64,000 nucleotides of DNA from Nocardia mikamii NBRC 108933 (GTDB lineage: Bacteria; Actinomycetota; Actinomycetes; Mycobacteriales; Mycobacteriaceae). The position numbers were made by a program, and so were the translations under genes. How positions within the stretch are numbered: position 1 is the stretch's first letter; each line of letters starts with the position of its first letter. Below are positions 1-8,544 of this stretch, piece by piece. The stretch is taken from positions 1 through 64,000 of the forward strand of contig NZ_BDCM01000023.1 in NCBI RefSeq assembly GCF_001613505.1, in the 5' to 3' direction. The notes under the pieces were generated by a model, which was given only the letters and a program-made list of their open reading frames with translations, ran no database searches and was not told the DNA's origin.

Positions 1-2038
1 CCGGACCGTCGGCGAGGACATCTCCGCGGGCCACCCGCTGTTCTTCGTCCACGATCGGACGCTGGTTGGCGCAGGTGCCCTGATTCGTGCGCGAGAACTT
101 CCGCAGCCGATAACTGCGCCGCGTCCCGTCGTCGTGCATGACGGTGATGTAGTCGGCCGAAACCTCCTCCACCACACCGGCTTTCTCGTTGACGACCAGA
201 TCTCCGGCGTCGACGGCGGCTCGTCGCTCCATACCCGTGCCGACGAGCGGCGCCTCGGTGCGCAGCAACGGCACCGCCTGTTTCTGCATGTTCGCACCCA
301 TCAGGGCGCGGTTGGCGTCGTCGTGCTCCAGGAACGGAATCATGGCGGTCGCCACCGACACCATCTGGCGCGGCGAGACATCCATATAGTCGATCAGGGT
401 CGAATCGACGATCTCGACTTCGGAATTCCTGCGCCGCACCGGAATTCGCGTGGCGACGAAGCGGCCCGCGGCATCGAGCGGTTCGTTGGCCTGCGCGACG
501 ACGTGCCGGTCCTCCTCGTCGGCGGTCAGATAGTCGACCTCGTCGGTGACGGCGCCGTCGACCACCCGGCGATACGGGGTTTCGATGAAACCGAACGGAT
601 TGACCCGCGCATACACCGAGAGGTAGCCGATCAGGCCGATACTCGGACCTTCGGGCGTCTCGATCGGGCACATCCGGCCGTAGTGGCTGTAGTGCACATC
701 GCGGACCTCGAGGCCGGCGCGCTCACGGGACAGACCCCCCGGCCCCAGCGCCGACAGTCGGCGCTTGTTGGTCAGGCTCGCCAGCGGATTGCGTTCGTCC
801 AGGAACTGTGACAGCTGTGAGCTGCCGAAGAACTCCCGCACCGCCGCCGTGATCGGGCGGATGTTGATCAGCGTCTGCGGGGTGATGGCCTCGACATCCT
901 GGGTCGTCATCCGTTCCCGGACCACCCGCTCCATCCGCGAGAGCCCGATGCGGATCTGATTCTGGATCAACTCGCCGACCGTGCGGACCCGCCGGTTGCC
1001 GAAGTGGTCGATATCGTCGACCTCGACCGGCACTTCCGGCCCGCCGGGCGCGGTCATCGTGGAATCGCCTGCGCGCAAACGCAACAGGTACTCGATGATG
1101 GTGACGATATCGTCCTCGGTCAGCACGCGCGGACCGCCCGTGCGGCCTCCGTGCGTCCCGAGTTTCTTGTTGATCTTGTAGCGGCCGACCGCGCCGAGGT
1201 CGTAGCGGTTGTCCCGGAAGAACAGGTTCTCCAGCAAATTCTGCGCGGATTCCTTGGTCGGCGGCTCGCCCGGCCGCAGCTTGCGGTGGATGTCGAGCAG
1301 TGCCTCGTCCGTGTTGGCGGTGTTGTCCTTGGCCAGCGAGGTGGTCATGATTTCGGAGAAGCCGAACCGTTCGGCGATCCGTTCGCTGCTCCAGCCCAAT
1401 GCCTTGAGCAGCACGGTGACCGGCTGACGACGCTTGCGATCGATCCGCACGCCCACCGTGTCGCGCTTGTCGACATCGAATTCCAGCCACGCACCACGCG
1501 ACGGAATCACCCGCGCCGAATGCAGCGTCTTCTCGGTGCCCTTGTCGATCGATGCGTCGAAGTACACACCCGGTGAGCGCACCAGTTGCGACACCACCAC
1601 GCGCTCGGTGCCGTTGACGATGAAGGTGCCCTTGTCGGTCATCATCGGGAAATCACCCATGAAGACCGTCTGCGACTTGATCTCACCGGTGTTGTTGTTG
1701 ACGAACTCCGCGGTCACGAACAGCGGTGCCGCGTAGGTCAAATCCTTGTCCTTGCATTCCTCGATCGAGGCCTTGACCTCTTCGAAGCGCGGATCGGAGA
1801 GGGTGAGCGACATCGTTTCGGAGAAGTCCTCGATGGGGCTGATCTCGGCCAGCACCTCGGCGAGTCCGCCGATCGCGTCATCGCCGCGCGTGGCCGCGCG
1901 CCGCTGCCATTCGGGCGCTCCGACCAGCCGGGCGAACGAATCGGTCTGAACCTCGAGCAGCCCCGGAATCTCCAGGGGTTCGGTCAGTTTCGCGAACGAG
2001 AGTCGTTGCGAGATTGTCAAGGCGCATCCTTCCAGCAC
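1..2038 (-). CDS. rpoB2: RNA polymerase beta subunit paralogue (RpoB2 type), 5' part only
   Basis: N-terminal ~679 codons of an RNA polymerase beta subunit; the 3' end lies beyond the left edge. The protrusion and lobe domains and the rifampicin pocket are recognisable (FFGSSQLSQFLDERNPL, then SLTNKRRLSALGPGGLSRE). In the pocket the residue equivalent to E. coli His526 is Asn (Asn424, codon 767-769). Nearby positions also differ from the mycobacterial housekeeping sequence (M to L, QN to ER, SG to AS), while the Asp516 and Ser531 equivalents are kept. The gene is not preceded by rplJ-rplL but by a sugar transporter, so it is probably the second rpoB known from Nocardia. The GTG at 2038 gives an MLEGC-like start as in mycobacterial RpoB. 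A TTG at 2020 behind GGAAGGA is the alternative. Assignment as rpoB2 is inference from context and substitutions. Confidence 0.85.
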   Translation of the reverse strand, partial: MLEGCALTISQRLSFAKLTEPLEIPGLLEVQTDSFARLVGAPEWQRRAATRGDDAIGGLAEVLAEISPIEDFSETMSLTLSDPRFEEVKASIEECKDKDLTYAAPLFVTAEFVNNNTGEIKSQTVFMGDFPMMTDKGTFIVNGTERVVVSQLVRSPGVYFDASIDKGTEKTLHSARVIPSRGAWLEFDVDKRDTVGVRIDRKRRQPVTVLLKALGWSSERIAERFGFSEIMTTSLAKDNTANTDEALLDIHRKLRPGEPPTKESAQNLLENLFFRDNRYDLGAVGRYKINKKLGTHGGRTGGPRVLTEDDIVTIIEYLLRLRAGDSTMTAPGGPEVPVEVDDIDHFGNRRVRTVGELIQNQIRIGLSRMERVVRERMTTQDVEAITPQTLINIRPITAAVREFFGSSQLSQFLDERNPLASLTNKRRLSALGPGGLSRERAGLEVRDVHYSHYGRMCPIETPEGPSIGLIGYLSVYARVNPFGFIETPYRRVVDGAVTDEVDYLTADEEDRHVVAQANEPLDAAGRFVATRIPVRRRNSEVEIVDSTLIDYMDVSPRQMVSVATAMIPFLEHDDANRALMGANMQKQAVPLLRTEAPLVGTGMERRAAVDAGDLVVNEKAGVVEEVSADYITVMHDDGTRRSYRLRKFSRTNQGTCANQRPIVDEEQRVARGDVLADGP

Positions 2039-2252
2039 CTCGCGCGGTCACGCCACGGGTGACCGGTACGAGATCTGCTTGTCCTGTAGGGGCTGTATGC
2101 ACAATCCGCACCGGATGTCGTCCGAACATGCCTCGGCCGAGCCGATGAACAGCGACGCGCAGATTGCATCACTGTTCACGGCTGATTCGTATTTCGAGAG
2201 TTGGCGGGCATCCGGGTTGCGGGAGGTCCCAAAGTACACCGCAATAAGAAGA

Positions 2253-2296
2253 TTGTCGAGAGAACGACAAGAATTAGACACCGCATATTCGGTGTC
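2253..2296 (-). promoter_or_regulatory. Two tandem small hairpins in the rpoB2 leader
   Basis: Two perfect inverted repeats sit 25 bases apart centre to centre. One is TTGTCG/CGACAA (2253-2258, 2265-2270); the other is GACACCG/CGGTGTC (2277-2283, 2290-2296). Each has a 6-base loop. They lie just downstream of the candidate rpoB2 start site and also downstream of the transporter operon, so they could be leader structures, operator sites or a weak terminator. The remaining bases of the 333-base gap 2039-2371 show nothing else I can name. Confidence 0.4.
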
Positions 2297-2307
2297 TTCC
2301 CACTTCT

Positions 2308-2337
2308 ATAATGGCAGCCGTATATGCGATTCGTCAA
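2308..2337 (-). promoter_or_regulatory. Candidate promoter of the rpoB paralogue
   Basis: On the minus strand TTGACG (2337-2332) is followed after 18 bases by CATTAT (2313-2308), a plausible housekeeping-sigma promoter in an AT-richer patch. It would start RNA near 2301 and leave a leader of about 260 bases before the GTG. Confidence 0.45.
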
Positions 2338-2371
2338 GTCGATTGTCGTCAGGGCCGGCGAGTCGTGCCGG

Positions 2372-3223
2372 TCACTTCACACTTCCCGCGGTGAGGCCCG
2401 CGACCAGCCGCTTCTCGATGAGTGCGAACAGTACGACCACCGGCACGATGCCGACGGTGGAGATGGCGAACACGAACTGCCACGCGGTGTCGTATTGGCC
2501 GACGAATTTCGTCAGCGCCACCGAGAGCGGCTGATTTTCCGGCGTCGTCAATACCACCAGGCTCGCCGCGAATTCGTTCCAGCACGAGACGAAGACGAAA
2601 ATCGTCGCGGTGACAATTCCGGGCCATACCAGCGGCAGGCTGATTCGCCACAGAATGTGTGGCCGCGACAATCCGTCGAGTTGCGCGGCTTCCTCGATCT
2701 GCACCGGAACGGAGGCGAAGAAGCTGTGCAGGATCCACACCGCGAACGAGAGGTTGAACGCCGCATTCACCAGAATCATCGCGAACCAGGTGTCGTTGAT
2801 GCCGACGGCGAAGAACTCCCGGATCAGGCCCGTCACGAGTACTGCCGGCTGAAGCATCTGGGTGACCAGCACCGCGCCGAGAAAGACGGCTCTACCCGGA
2901 AACCGCCGTCGCGCAGTGTGATACGCGGCCGGTACGGCCACCGCCAGCACCAGCAGGGTCGCGAGCACGGCGATGGCGAGAGTGCTGACGATATTGAACG
3001 GCAGCGGCGTCTCCGGGGTATGCCACATATCGGCGTAGTTCCCGGGCCGCCACCGATGCGGCAGATAGGACGGCGGAATGCGCAGGATCTCCGACCGGGG
3101 TTTCAGCGATCCCAGCACCATCACGAGGTACGGGACGAGAAATACGGCCGCGATCACGACGCCGGCCGCCGTCAGTCCCCAGCGGCGCTTCGGTTTCCGC
3201 GCGGCACGCCCCCGGGTGGTCAT
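2372..3223 (-). CDS. Sugar ABC transporter permease (MalG type)
   Basis: 283-residue inner-membrane permease of the binding-protein-dependent sugar family. About six hydrophobic segments are visible, beginning near residue 17. The cytoplasmic EAA-type loop reads EEAAQLDGLSRPHILWRISL, the surface that docks the ATPase. The ATG overlaps the stop of the upstream permease (ATGA at 3220-3223), so the two are translationally coupled. It is the last gene of a three-gene import operon with 3220-4113 and 4110-5396. No ABC ATPase is encoded here; actinobacteria often use one shared ATPase (MsiK type) for several such importers. Confidence 0.88.
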   Translation of the reverse strand: MTTRGRAARKPKRRWGLTAAGVVIAAVFLVPYLVMVLGSLKPRSEILRIPPSYLPHRWRPGNYADMWHTPETPLPFNIVSTLAIAVLATLLVLAVAVPAAYHTARRRFPGRAVFLGAVLVTQMLQPAVLVTGLIREFFAVGINDTWFAMILVNAAFNLSFAVWILHSFFASVPVQIEEAAQLDGLSRPHILWRISLPLVWPGIVTATIFVFVSCWNEFAASLVVLTTPENQPLSVALTKFVGQYDTAWQFVFAISTVGIVPVVVLFALIEKRLVAGLTAGSVK

Positions 3224-4113
3224 GTGTCGGCCTTTGCGGTCGGCCGGACCAGTATCACGTAGGCCGCGATGATCACCGCGATCAGTGCGAAGTTCAGCAC
3301 GCTCATCGCCCCGGCGGTCGCGAGCTGCTGATTCTGCCGAATCAGCTTGTAGGTCAACGTGGTCGTGGTGTCGGCGGAGAATCCGGCGATGCTGCCCGTC
3401 AGCACCTGCAGGATCGGCAGCGAATTGAAGACGTTGATGATGTTGACGACGGTGGCGACCGCGATCGCCGGACGCAGCTGGGGCAGCGTCAGATACCGGT
3501 AGCGTTGCCAGGCCGATGCGCCGTCCACCCGGCCCGCCTCGCCCACTTCCACCGGAATCGAGTGCAGCCCGGCGAGAATCGTATAGGTGGTGAACGGGAT
3601 CGACACGAAGACCGCGACCGCGATCGCCACCGCGAAGGCCGGCCCCGGCTCCTTGGTGAATCCGAAACCGCGATCGAGCACACCGATATCGACCAGGAGG
3701 CGATTGACGAGGCCGACCTCCGGATCCAGCAGATAGGCGAAGATGCTCGTGGTCATGACCACCGAGGCCGCCCACGGCACCAGGATCGCCAGCCGGATCA
3801 CGGTACGGCCGGGAAAGTCCAAAGCCAGAAACTGCGCCAGCGCCGCCGAGAGCACCAGCGTGATCAGCACGACGGCGACGACCCAGACGACGGTGTGGGC
3901 GAGGACGCTGCCCAGTTCCTCGATGCCGAACAGCCGGCGGAAGTTGGCCGTCCCGGCGAAGCCGCGATCGCGACCGTAGGGGCTGAGGTCGCGGGTGCTG
4001 GTCCAGATCATGTACCCGGCGGGAAATGCGACCACGGCGGCGATCAGGATGATCACCGGACCGATCCACGGCAGAGCGCGGATCGCGGACCCGGTGCCGC
4101 GTGGGCTGCTCAT
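3220..4113 (-). CDS. Sugar ABC transporter permease (MalF/UgpA type)
   Basis: 297-residue membrane permease with about six transmembrane segments. The first segment follows a short charged N-terminus (MSSPRGTGSAIRALPWIGPV). The coupling loop reads VEVGEAGRVDGASAWQRYRY and matches the EAA motif consensus. The start ATG at 4113 overlaps the stop of the binding-protein gene (ATGA), and its own stop overlaps the next permease. It pairs with 2372-3223 to form the heterodimeric channel of a carbohydrate importer; the divergent catabolic genes suggest the cargo is an N-acetylated amino sugar or an oligomer of one. Confidence 0.88.
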   Translation of the reverse strand: MSSPRGTGSAIRALPWIGPVIILIAAVVAFPAGYMIWTSTRDLSPYGRDRGFAGTANFRRLFGIEELGSVLAHTVVWVVAVVLITLVLSAALAQFLALDFPGRTVIRLAILVPWAASVVMTTSIFAYLLDPEVGLVNRLLVDIGVLDRGFGFTKEPGPAFAVAIAVAVFVSIPFTTYTILAGLHSIPVEVGEAGRVDGASAWQRYRYLTLPQLRPAIAVATVVNIINVFNSLPILQVLTGSIAGFSADTTTTLTYKLIRQNQQLATAGAMSVLNFALIAVIIAAYVILVRPTAKADT

Positions 4114-5396
4114 CGCGCCACCCGTGCGATGCGGCGCAGAACTTCCGCCGGATCCGCGCCCTGTGTCACCGTTCCCATCTGCTGCCGGATCGCGCCCTGG
4201 ACCGCGGCCCATTTCGGATCGGCGGAAGGATAGAAACGGGCGACCGGCAGGGTGGCGGCGAAGGCCTCGGTCACCGGATCGTGCGCGAGTGCGCGCGCGC
4301 CGGATGCGGTGATCGGGATGAAGTGTTCCGCCCGCACGAAATCCGAGTAGACCGCGGGCGAATAGAAGTAGTTCAGGAACTGCCGGATCGCGGCCTGCTT
4401 GTTGCCGTGCTTGCGAAATGCCATCAGGTGATCGGCGACGCCGAGGGTCACGGGCGCACCGGTTTTCGTCGGCGACGCCGCGGTGGCGTAGCGCAGCGCC
4501 GGATTCTGCCGGTCGATCATGCCCAGCACCGGCGGCAGACCTTCGATCATGCCGATCCGGCCCTGGATGAACGCGTTGATCACGTCCTTGCGATCGGTGG
4601 AGCCGGGATTCGGCTGGGTGTCGCCCGCCGCGGCCAGCGCCGACATCGCCCGCACCCCTTCGCGATTGGCGTCGGTGTCCACGGTGAGGGTGGCGCCCTC
4701 GGACCAGCTGCCGCCGGCGCCGAAGGTCCAGATCGACGTCTCGCCCTGTGCTTCCTCACTGCCCAGTGGCAGGCCGTAACCGGAGATGCCGCCGCCGAGG
4801 GCCTGGATGCGGTGCGCGTCCTCCCGCAGCTCGGACCAGGTCCGCGGCGGGCCGGGGATGCCGGCGCGGGCGAACAGGTCGGTGTTGTAGAACAGCGTGC
4901 GCGTCGAGGCGAACAGCGGCAGGGCCCACTGGGTTCCGTCGATGGAGGCGTTGCGGGCGAAACCGGGATCGATGTCCCGCAGTACCGCCGGGTCGGCGAT
5001 ATCGGTTGCCGGATAGAGCATGTCGTCGATCGCGTAGGCGGAGTAGGCATCGATGCCGAGAATGTCGGGTGTGGTGGTCACCGACTGCAGGTCGGTGCGG
5101 ACCACATCGTTGATCGAATCCCACGATTCGACTTGCAGATGGATCGTGATCGCCGGATTCTGCGCGCGGAAGTTCGCGATGATCGTGCTCCACTCCGCAC
5201 GGGTCGCGTCGCTGTAGGCGGGTACCAGCAGCGCCAGCGCGTTCGGATCGGAATCGTCGGCGCTGCGGCCCCGGAAACCGCATGCTGCGACGGCCACCGA
5301 CAGCACCACGAGAAGCGCGGCGAGCGCGAACGGAACGCGCGGCCGACCGGACACCAGCGTCAACCTTCCCCTCTGTGCGACCGTCACCTGCGGCAT
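4110..5396 (-). CDS. Sugar ABC transporter substrate-binding lipoprotein
   Basis: 428-residue extracytoplasmic solute-binding protein. A basic, then hydrophobic N-terminus ends in a lipobox, VAVAAC, with the modified Cys at about residue 39. The rest has the features of the MalE/UgpB class, such as FYNTDLFARAGIPGPPRTW and the NPAITIHLQVESWDS strand. It captures sugar outside the membrane and delivers it to the two permeases encoded downstream, with which it overlaps by 4 bases. It is the first gene of the operon, reading away from a 114-base spacer shared with the catabolic genes, so import and catabolism are probably co-regulated. Confidence 0.88.
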   Translation of the reverse strand: MPQVTVAQRGRLTLVSGRPRVPFALAALLVVLSVAVAACGFRGRSADDSDPNALALLVPAYSDATRAEWSTIIANFRAQNPAITIHLQVESWDSINDVVRTDLQSVTTTPDILGIDAYSAYAIDDMLYPATDIADPAVLRDIDPGFARNASIDGTQWALPLFASTRTLFYNTDLFARAGIPGPPRTWSELREDAHRIQALGGGISGYGLPLGSEEAQGETSIWTFGAGGSWSEGATLTVDTDANREGVRAMSALAAAGDTQPNPGSTDRKDVINAFIQGRIGMIEGLPPVLGMIDRQNPALRYATAASPTKTGAPVTLGVADHLMAFRKHGNKQAAIRQFLNYFYSPAVYSDFVRAEHFIPITASGARALAHDPVTEAFAATLPVARFYPSADPKWAAVQGAIRQQMGTVTQGADPAEVLRRIARVAR

Positions 5397-5428
5397 TCGC
5401 GGGATATCGGCGGATGCCGGAGGGTGGT

Positions 5429-5436
5429 GACCGGTC
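5429..5436. promoter_or_regulatory. 8-base palindrome in the divergent amino-sugar promoter region
   Basis: GACCGGTC is a perfect palindrome within the 114-base spacer (5397-5510) between the import and catabolic operons. It is a candidate core for a GntR- or ROK-type operator, but it is short and could be chance. No regulator gene is present in the cluster. Confidence 0.2.
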
Positions 5437-5510
5437 CGGCTCGTCCGAATCTAACCGGGGCGCCCGTCGCGGGGGACGATTCGCGGGAAAGTCGGCACGG
5501 GGAAGTTGAC

Positions 5511-6470
5511 ATGATCGAATCGGGGTCCGATTCTGAGACCGTGCCGCCCTCCACCGAGAGCTCTGATCGCACGCATCCGCCCCGGCCCCATCTGGCCGCC
5601 GAGGTGGCCACCCAGCCCGATGATTGGGTATGGGCCGCGGAGGTCGCGGCAGAGCACCGAACGCTGTTACCGAACCCCGGTGAACGGGTGGCGGTCGTCG
5701 GCTGCGGCACCTCCTATTTCATGGCGAGTGCGATCGCCGAACTCCGGGAGTCGGCCGGACACGGCCTCACCGACGCCTGGCCGGCGAGTGCGGTGCGAAC
5801 CGGACGTGATTACGACCGCTATCTGGTGATCTGCCGTTCCGGCACCACCACCGAGGTGGTCGACGCTATGCGGGCGATGCCTGCCGCGGCGGCGCGTACC
5901 GTGATCTGCTCCAGCCCGGGTACCCCGGTACTCGAACTCGCCGATCCGATTCTGGTCGACGCGGTCGACGAGCGGTCGGTGGTCCAAACCCGTTTCGCGA
6001 CAACGGCTCTCGCCATCCTGCGGTGGCATCTGGGGGAGGATCTCGCGCCGGCGATCGAACAGGCCCGCGCGGTCCTGGCCGAGGCCGCCGAGTCGAGTGT
6101 GCCGGCCGCGCTCCGGCACGCGGAGCAGATCACCTTCGTGGGAACGGGTTTCGCCGCGGCACTGGCGGACGAGGCGGGGTTGAAATTGCGGGAATCCTGC
6201 CGAGCCTGGACGGAAGGTTATCTCGCCAACGAATACCGGCACGGCCCGATCAGTATCGCGGCGCCCGGACGTGCGGTATGGGCGCTGGGACCCGTCGTCG
6301 CCGGGCTCCGCGACGACATACTCGCTACCGGAGCTCATTTCGAGCATCGTGATATCGATCCGATGGCCGAGCTGGTGCGTGTGCATCGGCTGTGCCTGCT
6401 GCGGGCCGGGGATCTGGGTGTGGATCCCGATCGCCCGCGCGGACTCCGGCGATCGGTGATCCTGCGATGA
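5511..6470 (+). CDS. SIS-domain sugar-phosphate isomerase/deaminase (AgaS/GlmS-C-like)
   Basis: 319-residue cytoplasmic protein with two SIS folds. The first carries VVGCGTSYFMAS and the phosphate loop CRSGTTTEVVDAM. The second ends in LANEYRHGPISI, like the EYRHGP motif of GlmS and AgaS isomerase domains. There is no glutaminase domain, so it more likely deaminates and isomerises an amino-sugar 6-phosphate than makes one. The start at 5511 follows GGGGAAG. It is the first gene of a four-gene operon in which every junction overlaps by 4 bases. Together with the LacC/FruK-type kinase downstream, the galactosamine-6-phosphate route to tagatose-6-phosphate is the better fit; glucosamine-6-phosphate deamination remains possible. 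Confidence 0.8.
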   Translation: MIESGSDSETVPPSTESSDRTHPPRPHLAAEVATQPDDWVWAAEVAAEHRTLLPNPGERVAVVGCGTSYFMASAIAELRESAGHGLTDAWPASAVRTGRDYDRYLVICRSGTTTEVVDAMRAMPAAAARTVICSSPGTPVLELADPILVDAVDERSVVQTRFATTALAILRWHLGEDLAPAIEQARAVLAEAAESSVPAALRHAEQITFVGTGFAAALADEAGLKLRESCRAWTEGYLANEYRHGPISIAAPGRAVWALGPVVAGLRDDILATGAHFEHRDIDPMAELVRVHRLCLLRAGDLGVDPDRPRGLRRSVILR

Positions 6471-7390
6471 GGGAGGCGGAAAAGCTCGATCCGGTCCTCG
6501 CCATGGATGTCGGCGGTACCACGATCAAGGCGGAGATCAGCGACTCCGACGGCCGGATCGCCGCCGCCGCGACGGTGCCCACCCCGGGCGGCGAGCGGGC
6601 GTTCGACGCCATGGCCGAACTCGGCGACCGATTGCTGGCCGAGGTCTCCTCCGATACGCGGGAGGGCCTGCGTCGCGGGGCGATCGCACTGCCGGGCATC
6701 GTCGACGCCGCCCGATCGGTGGCGGTGTTCAGCAGCAATATCGGCTGGCGAGATGTGAAGGTGGGCAGCCGATTCCAGGACCGGTGGGGATTTCCGGTGC
6801 TGATCGAACACGATGTGGCCGTGGCCGGCTGGGCGGAGTGGCGCCTGGGCGCCGGGCGCGGCGCCGACGACGTGCTGGTGGTGAATCTCGGCACCGGAAT
6901 CAGCGGGGCACTGATCGTCGGGGGCCGGCTCGTGCGCGGTGGCGTCGGGCAGGCCGGTGAATACGGGCATATCCCGGTGCGCCGCGACGGGCGGCGGTGT
7001 TCGTGCGGGAATGTCGGCTGTGTGGAAACCGTGGCCTCCGGCCCGTCCGTCGCACGGGCCTACCGTGAGCGCACCGGTCGCGAAATCGCCGGCGCCGAGG
7101 CGGTTTTCGCGGCCGCCTCGGACGACGGGCAGGCCCGGGCGGTGATCGACGACGCGATCGACGCACTGGCCGACGGACTGCTGGGCGTCGTGCACGCGGT
7201 CTGCCCGCAGCGCATCGTGATCGGCGGCGGACTGGCGGGCGCCGGGCCGGTACTGATCGACGGACTGCGCGCACGACTGGACCGGCTGGTGCGGGTGGCG
7301 CCGGTGCCCGAGGTCGTCGCGGGCGCCTTCGGCGCACGAGCCGGGCTCGTCGGTGCCGCCCGGTACGCCCGGCTGGGGAGCCTGGAATGA
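6467..7390 (+). CDS. ROK-family N-acetylhexosamine kinase
   Basis: 307-residue ROK sugar kinase. The N-terminal ATP-phosphate loop reads AMDVGGTTIKAEI, the sugar/catalytic region includes IEHDVAVAGWAEW, and the zinc site has the ROK pattern CSCGNVGCVE with the preceding GEYGHIPV. It would phosphorylate the imported N-acetyl sugar at C6 before deacetylation by the next gene. The start ATG overlaps the preceding stop (ATGA at 6467-6470) and its stop overlaps the nagA start, indicating translational coupling. ROK proteins can also be repressors, but there is no N-terminal helix-turn-helix here, so it is a kinase. Confidence 0.87.
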   Translation: MREAEKLDPVLAMDVGGTTIKAEISDSDGRIAAAATVPTPGGERAFDAMAELGDRLLAEVSSDTREGLRRGAIALPGIVDAARSVAVFSSNIGWRDVKVGSRFQDRWGFPVLIEHDVAVAGWAEWRLGAGRGADDVLVVNLGTGISGALIVGGRLVRGGVGQAGEYGHIPVRRDGRRCSCGNVGCVETVASGPSVARAYRERTGREIAGAEAVFAAASDDGQARAVIDDAIDALADGLLGVVHAVCPQRIVIGGGLAGAGPVLIDGLRARLDRLVRVAPVPEVVAGAFGARAGLVGAARYARLGSLE

Positions 7391-8544
7391 ACGACGGACA
7401 GCCGGTGCTTCGCGGCCGCGTGGTCACCTCGACCGGCATCATCGACGATGCGGTGATCGAGGTGCTGGACGGGCGCATCGAGGCGGTGCGGCCCCTCGCG
7501 CAATGGACGTTCGGCAATCGGGGCGCCGAACCGCCGGCGCATCTCGGGACGTTGCTGCCCGGCCTGGTCGACATCCACAACCACGGCGGATTCGGCCACC
7601 GATTCGACACCACCGATCCCGAACAGGCCCGCGCGGCGGCCCGTTATCACCATCGGCAGGGAGCCACGACGGTACTGGCGAGCATCGTGACCGCCGCACC
7701 CGACGCGATGGTGGCCCAGGTCGCGGCGCTGCGCGAGGTGGCCGCGAGCGGTGAGATCGCCGGGATTCACGTCGAAGGACCGTTTCTTTCCGAAAGGCGC
7801 TGCGGCGCACAGGATCCCCGCTACCTTCGGGACCCCGATCCCGACCTGATCCGGCGCCTGCTCGATGCCGCCGGCGGATATCTGCGCGTGATGACGTTGG
7901 CGCCCGAACGCCACGGCTTCGCCGCCGCCGCCGAACAGCTGGCCGAGCACGGCGTGGTGGTGGCGCTCGGCCATACCGATGCCGGTTACGAGCAGTTCCG
8001 GGAAGCGCTGGCGCCCAGCGGATCCGGGACGCTGGTCACGCACCTCGCCAATACGATGGCGCCGCTGCATCATCGCGCGCCCGGCGCGGTCGCCGCCGCG
8101 CTGGTGGCCGCGGCCGCGGGCGATGCCGTGGTGGAGGTGATCGGAGACGGCGTGCACATCGAATCCGGTTTCGCGGCACTGGTCTTCGCGACCGCTCGGC
8201 ACCGCGTGGCGCTGGTGACCGATGCCATGCAGGCCGCGGGCCTGCCCGACGGCGACTACCGCCTCGGGCCGCAGGCGGTCCGGGTGGAGGCGGGGGTGGC
8301 GCGGATACCGGGCGGTGCCCTGGCCGGAGGGACCGCGACCCAGTTGCGGTGCCTGCGCTGGGCGGTCCACGAATGCGGTGTGGATCCGGTAGACGCGGTG
8401 CGCGCGGCGACGGCGACGCCGGCGGCCGCGATCGGCGCGACGGCGGTCGGTGATCTGCGGCCGGGGATGTTCGCCGACGTGCTGGTCGTGGATTCGGATC
8501 TGGAGTTGCGCGCGGTGCTGCGGCGAGGACAGTGGTTGAGGTGA
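7387..8544 (+). CDS. nagA: N-acetylhexosamine-6-phosphate deacetylase
   Basis: 385-residue amidohydrolase of the NagA family, which removes acetate from N-acetylglucosamine- or N-acetylgalactosamine-6-phosphate. Metal and substrate motifs appear in order: PGLVDIHNHGG (HxH), GIHVEGPFLS, ALGHTDAGYE, THLANTMAPLHHR (HLFNAM-like), IGDGVHIE and the catalytic Asp in LVTDAMQAAG. The length is normal. The ATG overlaps the kinase stop by 4 bases and its own stop overlaps the GTG of the next gene. Operon position after a kinase and before a sugar-phosphate kinase places it at step two of the pathway. Confidence 0.92.
   Translation: MNDGQPVLRGRVVTSTGIIDDAVIEVLDGRIEAVRPLAQWTFGNRGAEPPAHLGTLLPGLVDIHNHGGFGHRFDTTDPEQARAAARYHHRQGATTVLASIVTAAPDAMVAQVAALREVAASGEIAGIHVEGPFLSERRCGAQDPRYLRDPDPDLIRRLLDAAGGYLRVMTLAPERHGFAAAAEQLAEHGVVVALGHTDAGYEQFREALAPSGSGTLVTHLANTMAPLHHRAPGAVAAALVAAAAGDAVVEVIGDGVHIESGFAALVFATARHRVALVTDAMQAAGLPDGDYRLGPQAVRVEAGVARIPGGALAGGTATQLRCLRWAVHECGVDPVDAVRAATATPAAAIGATAVGDLRPGMFADVLVVDSDLELRAVLRRGQWLR

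Noticed and set aside
4101..5510. N-terminal extension of the SIS protein by ~470 residues
   Set aside because: The frame is open but reads antisense through the binding-protein gene and is low-complexity Arg/Gly. A ribosome site precedes the ATG at 5511.
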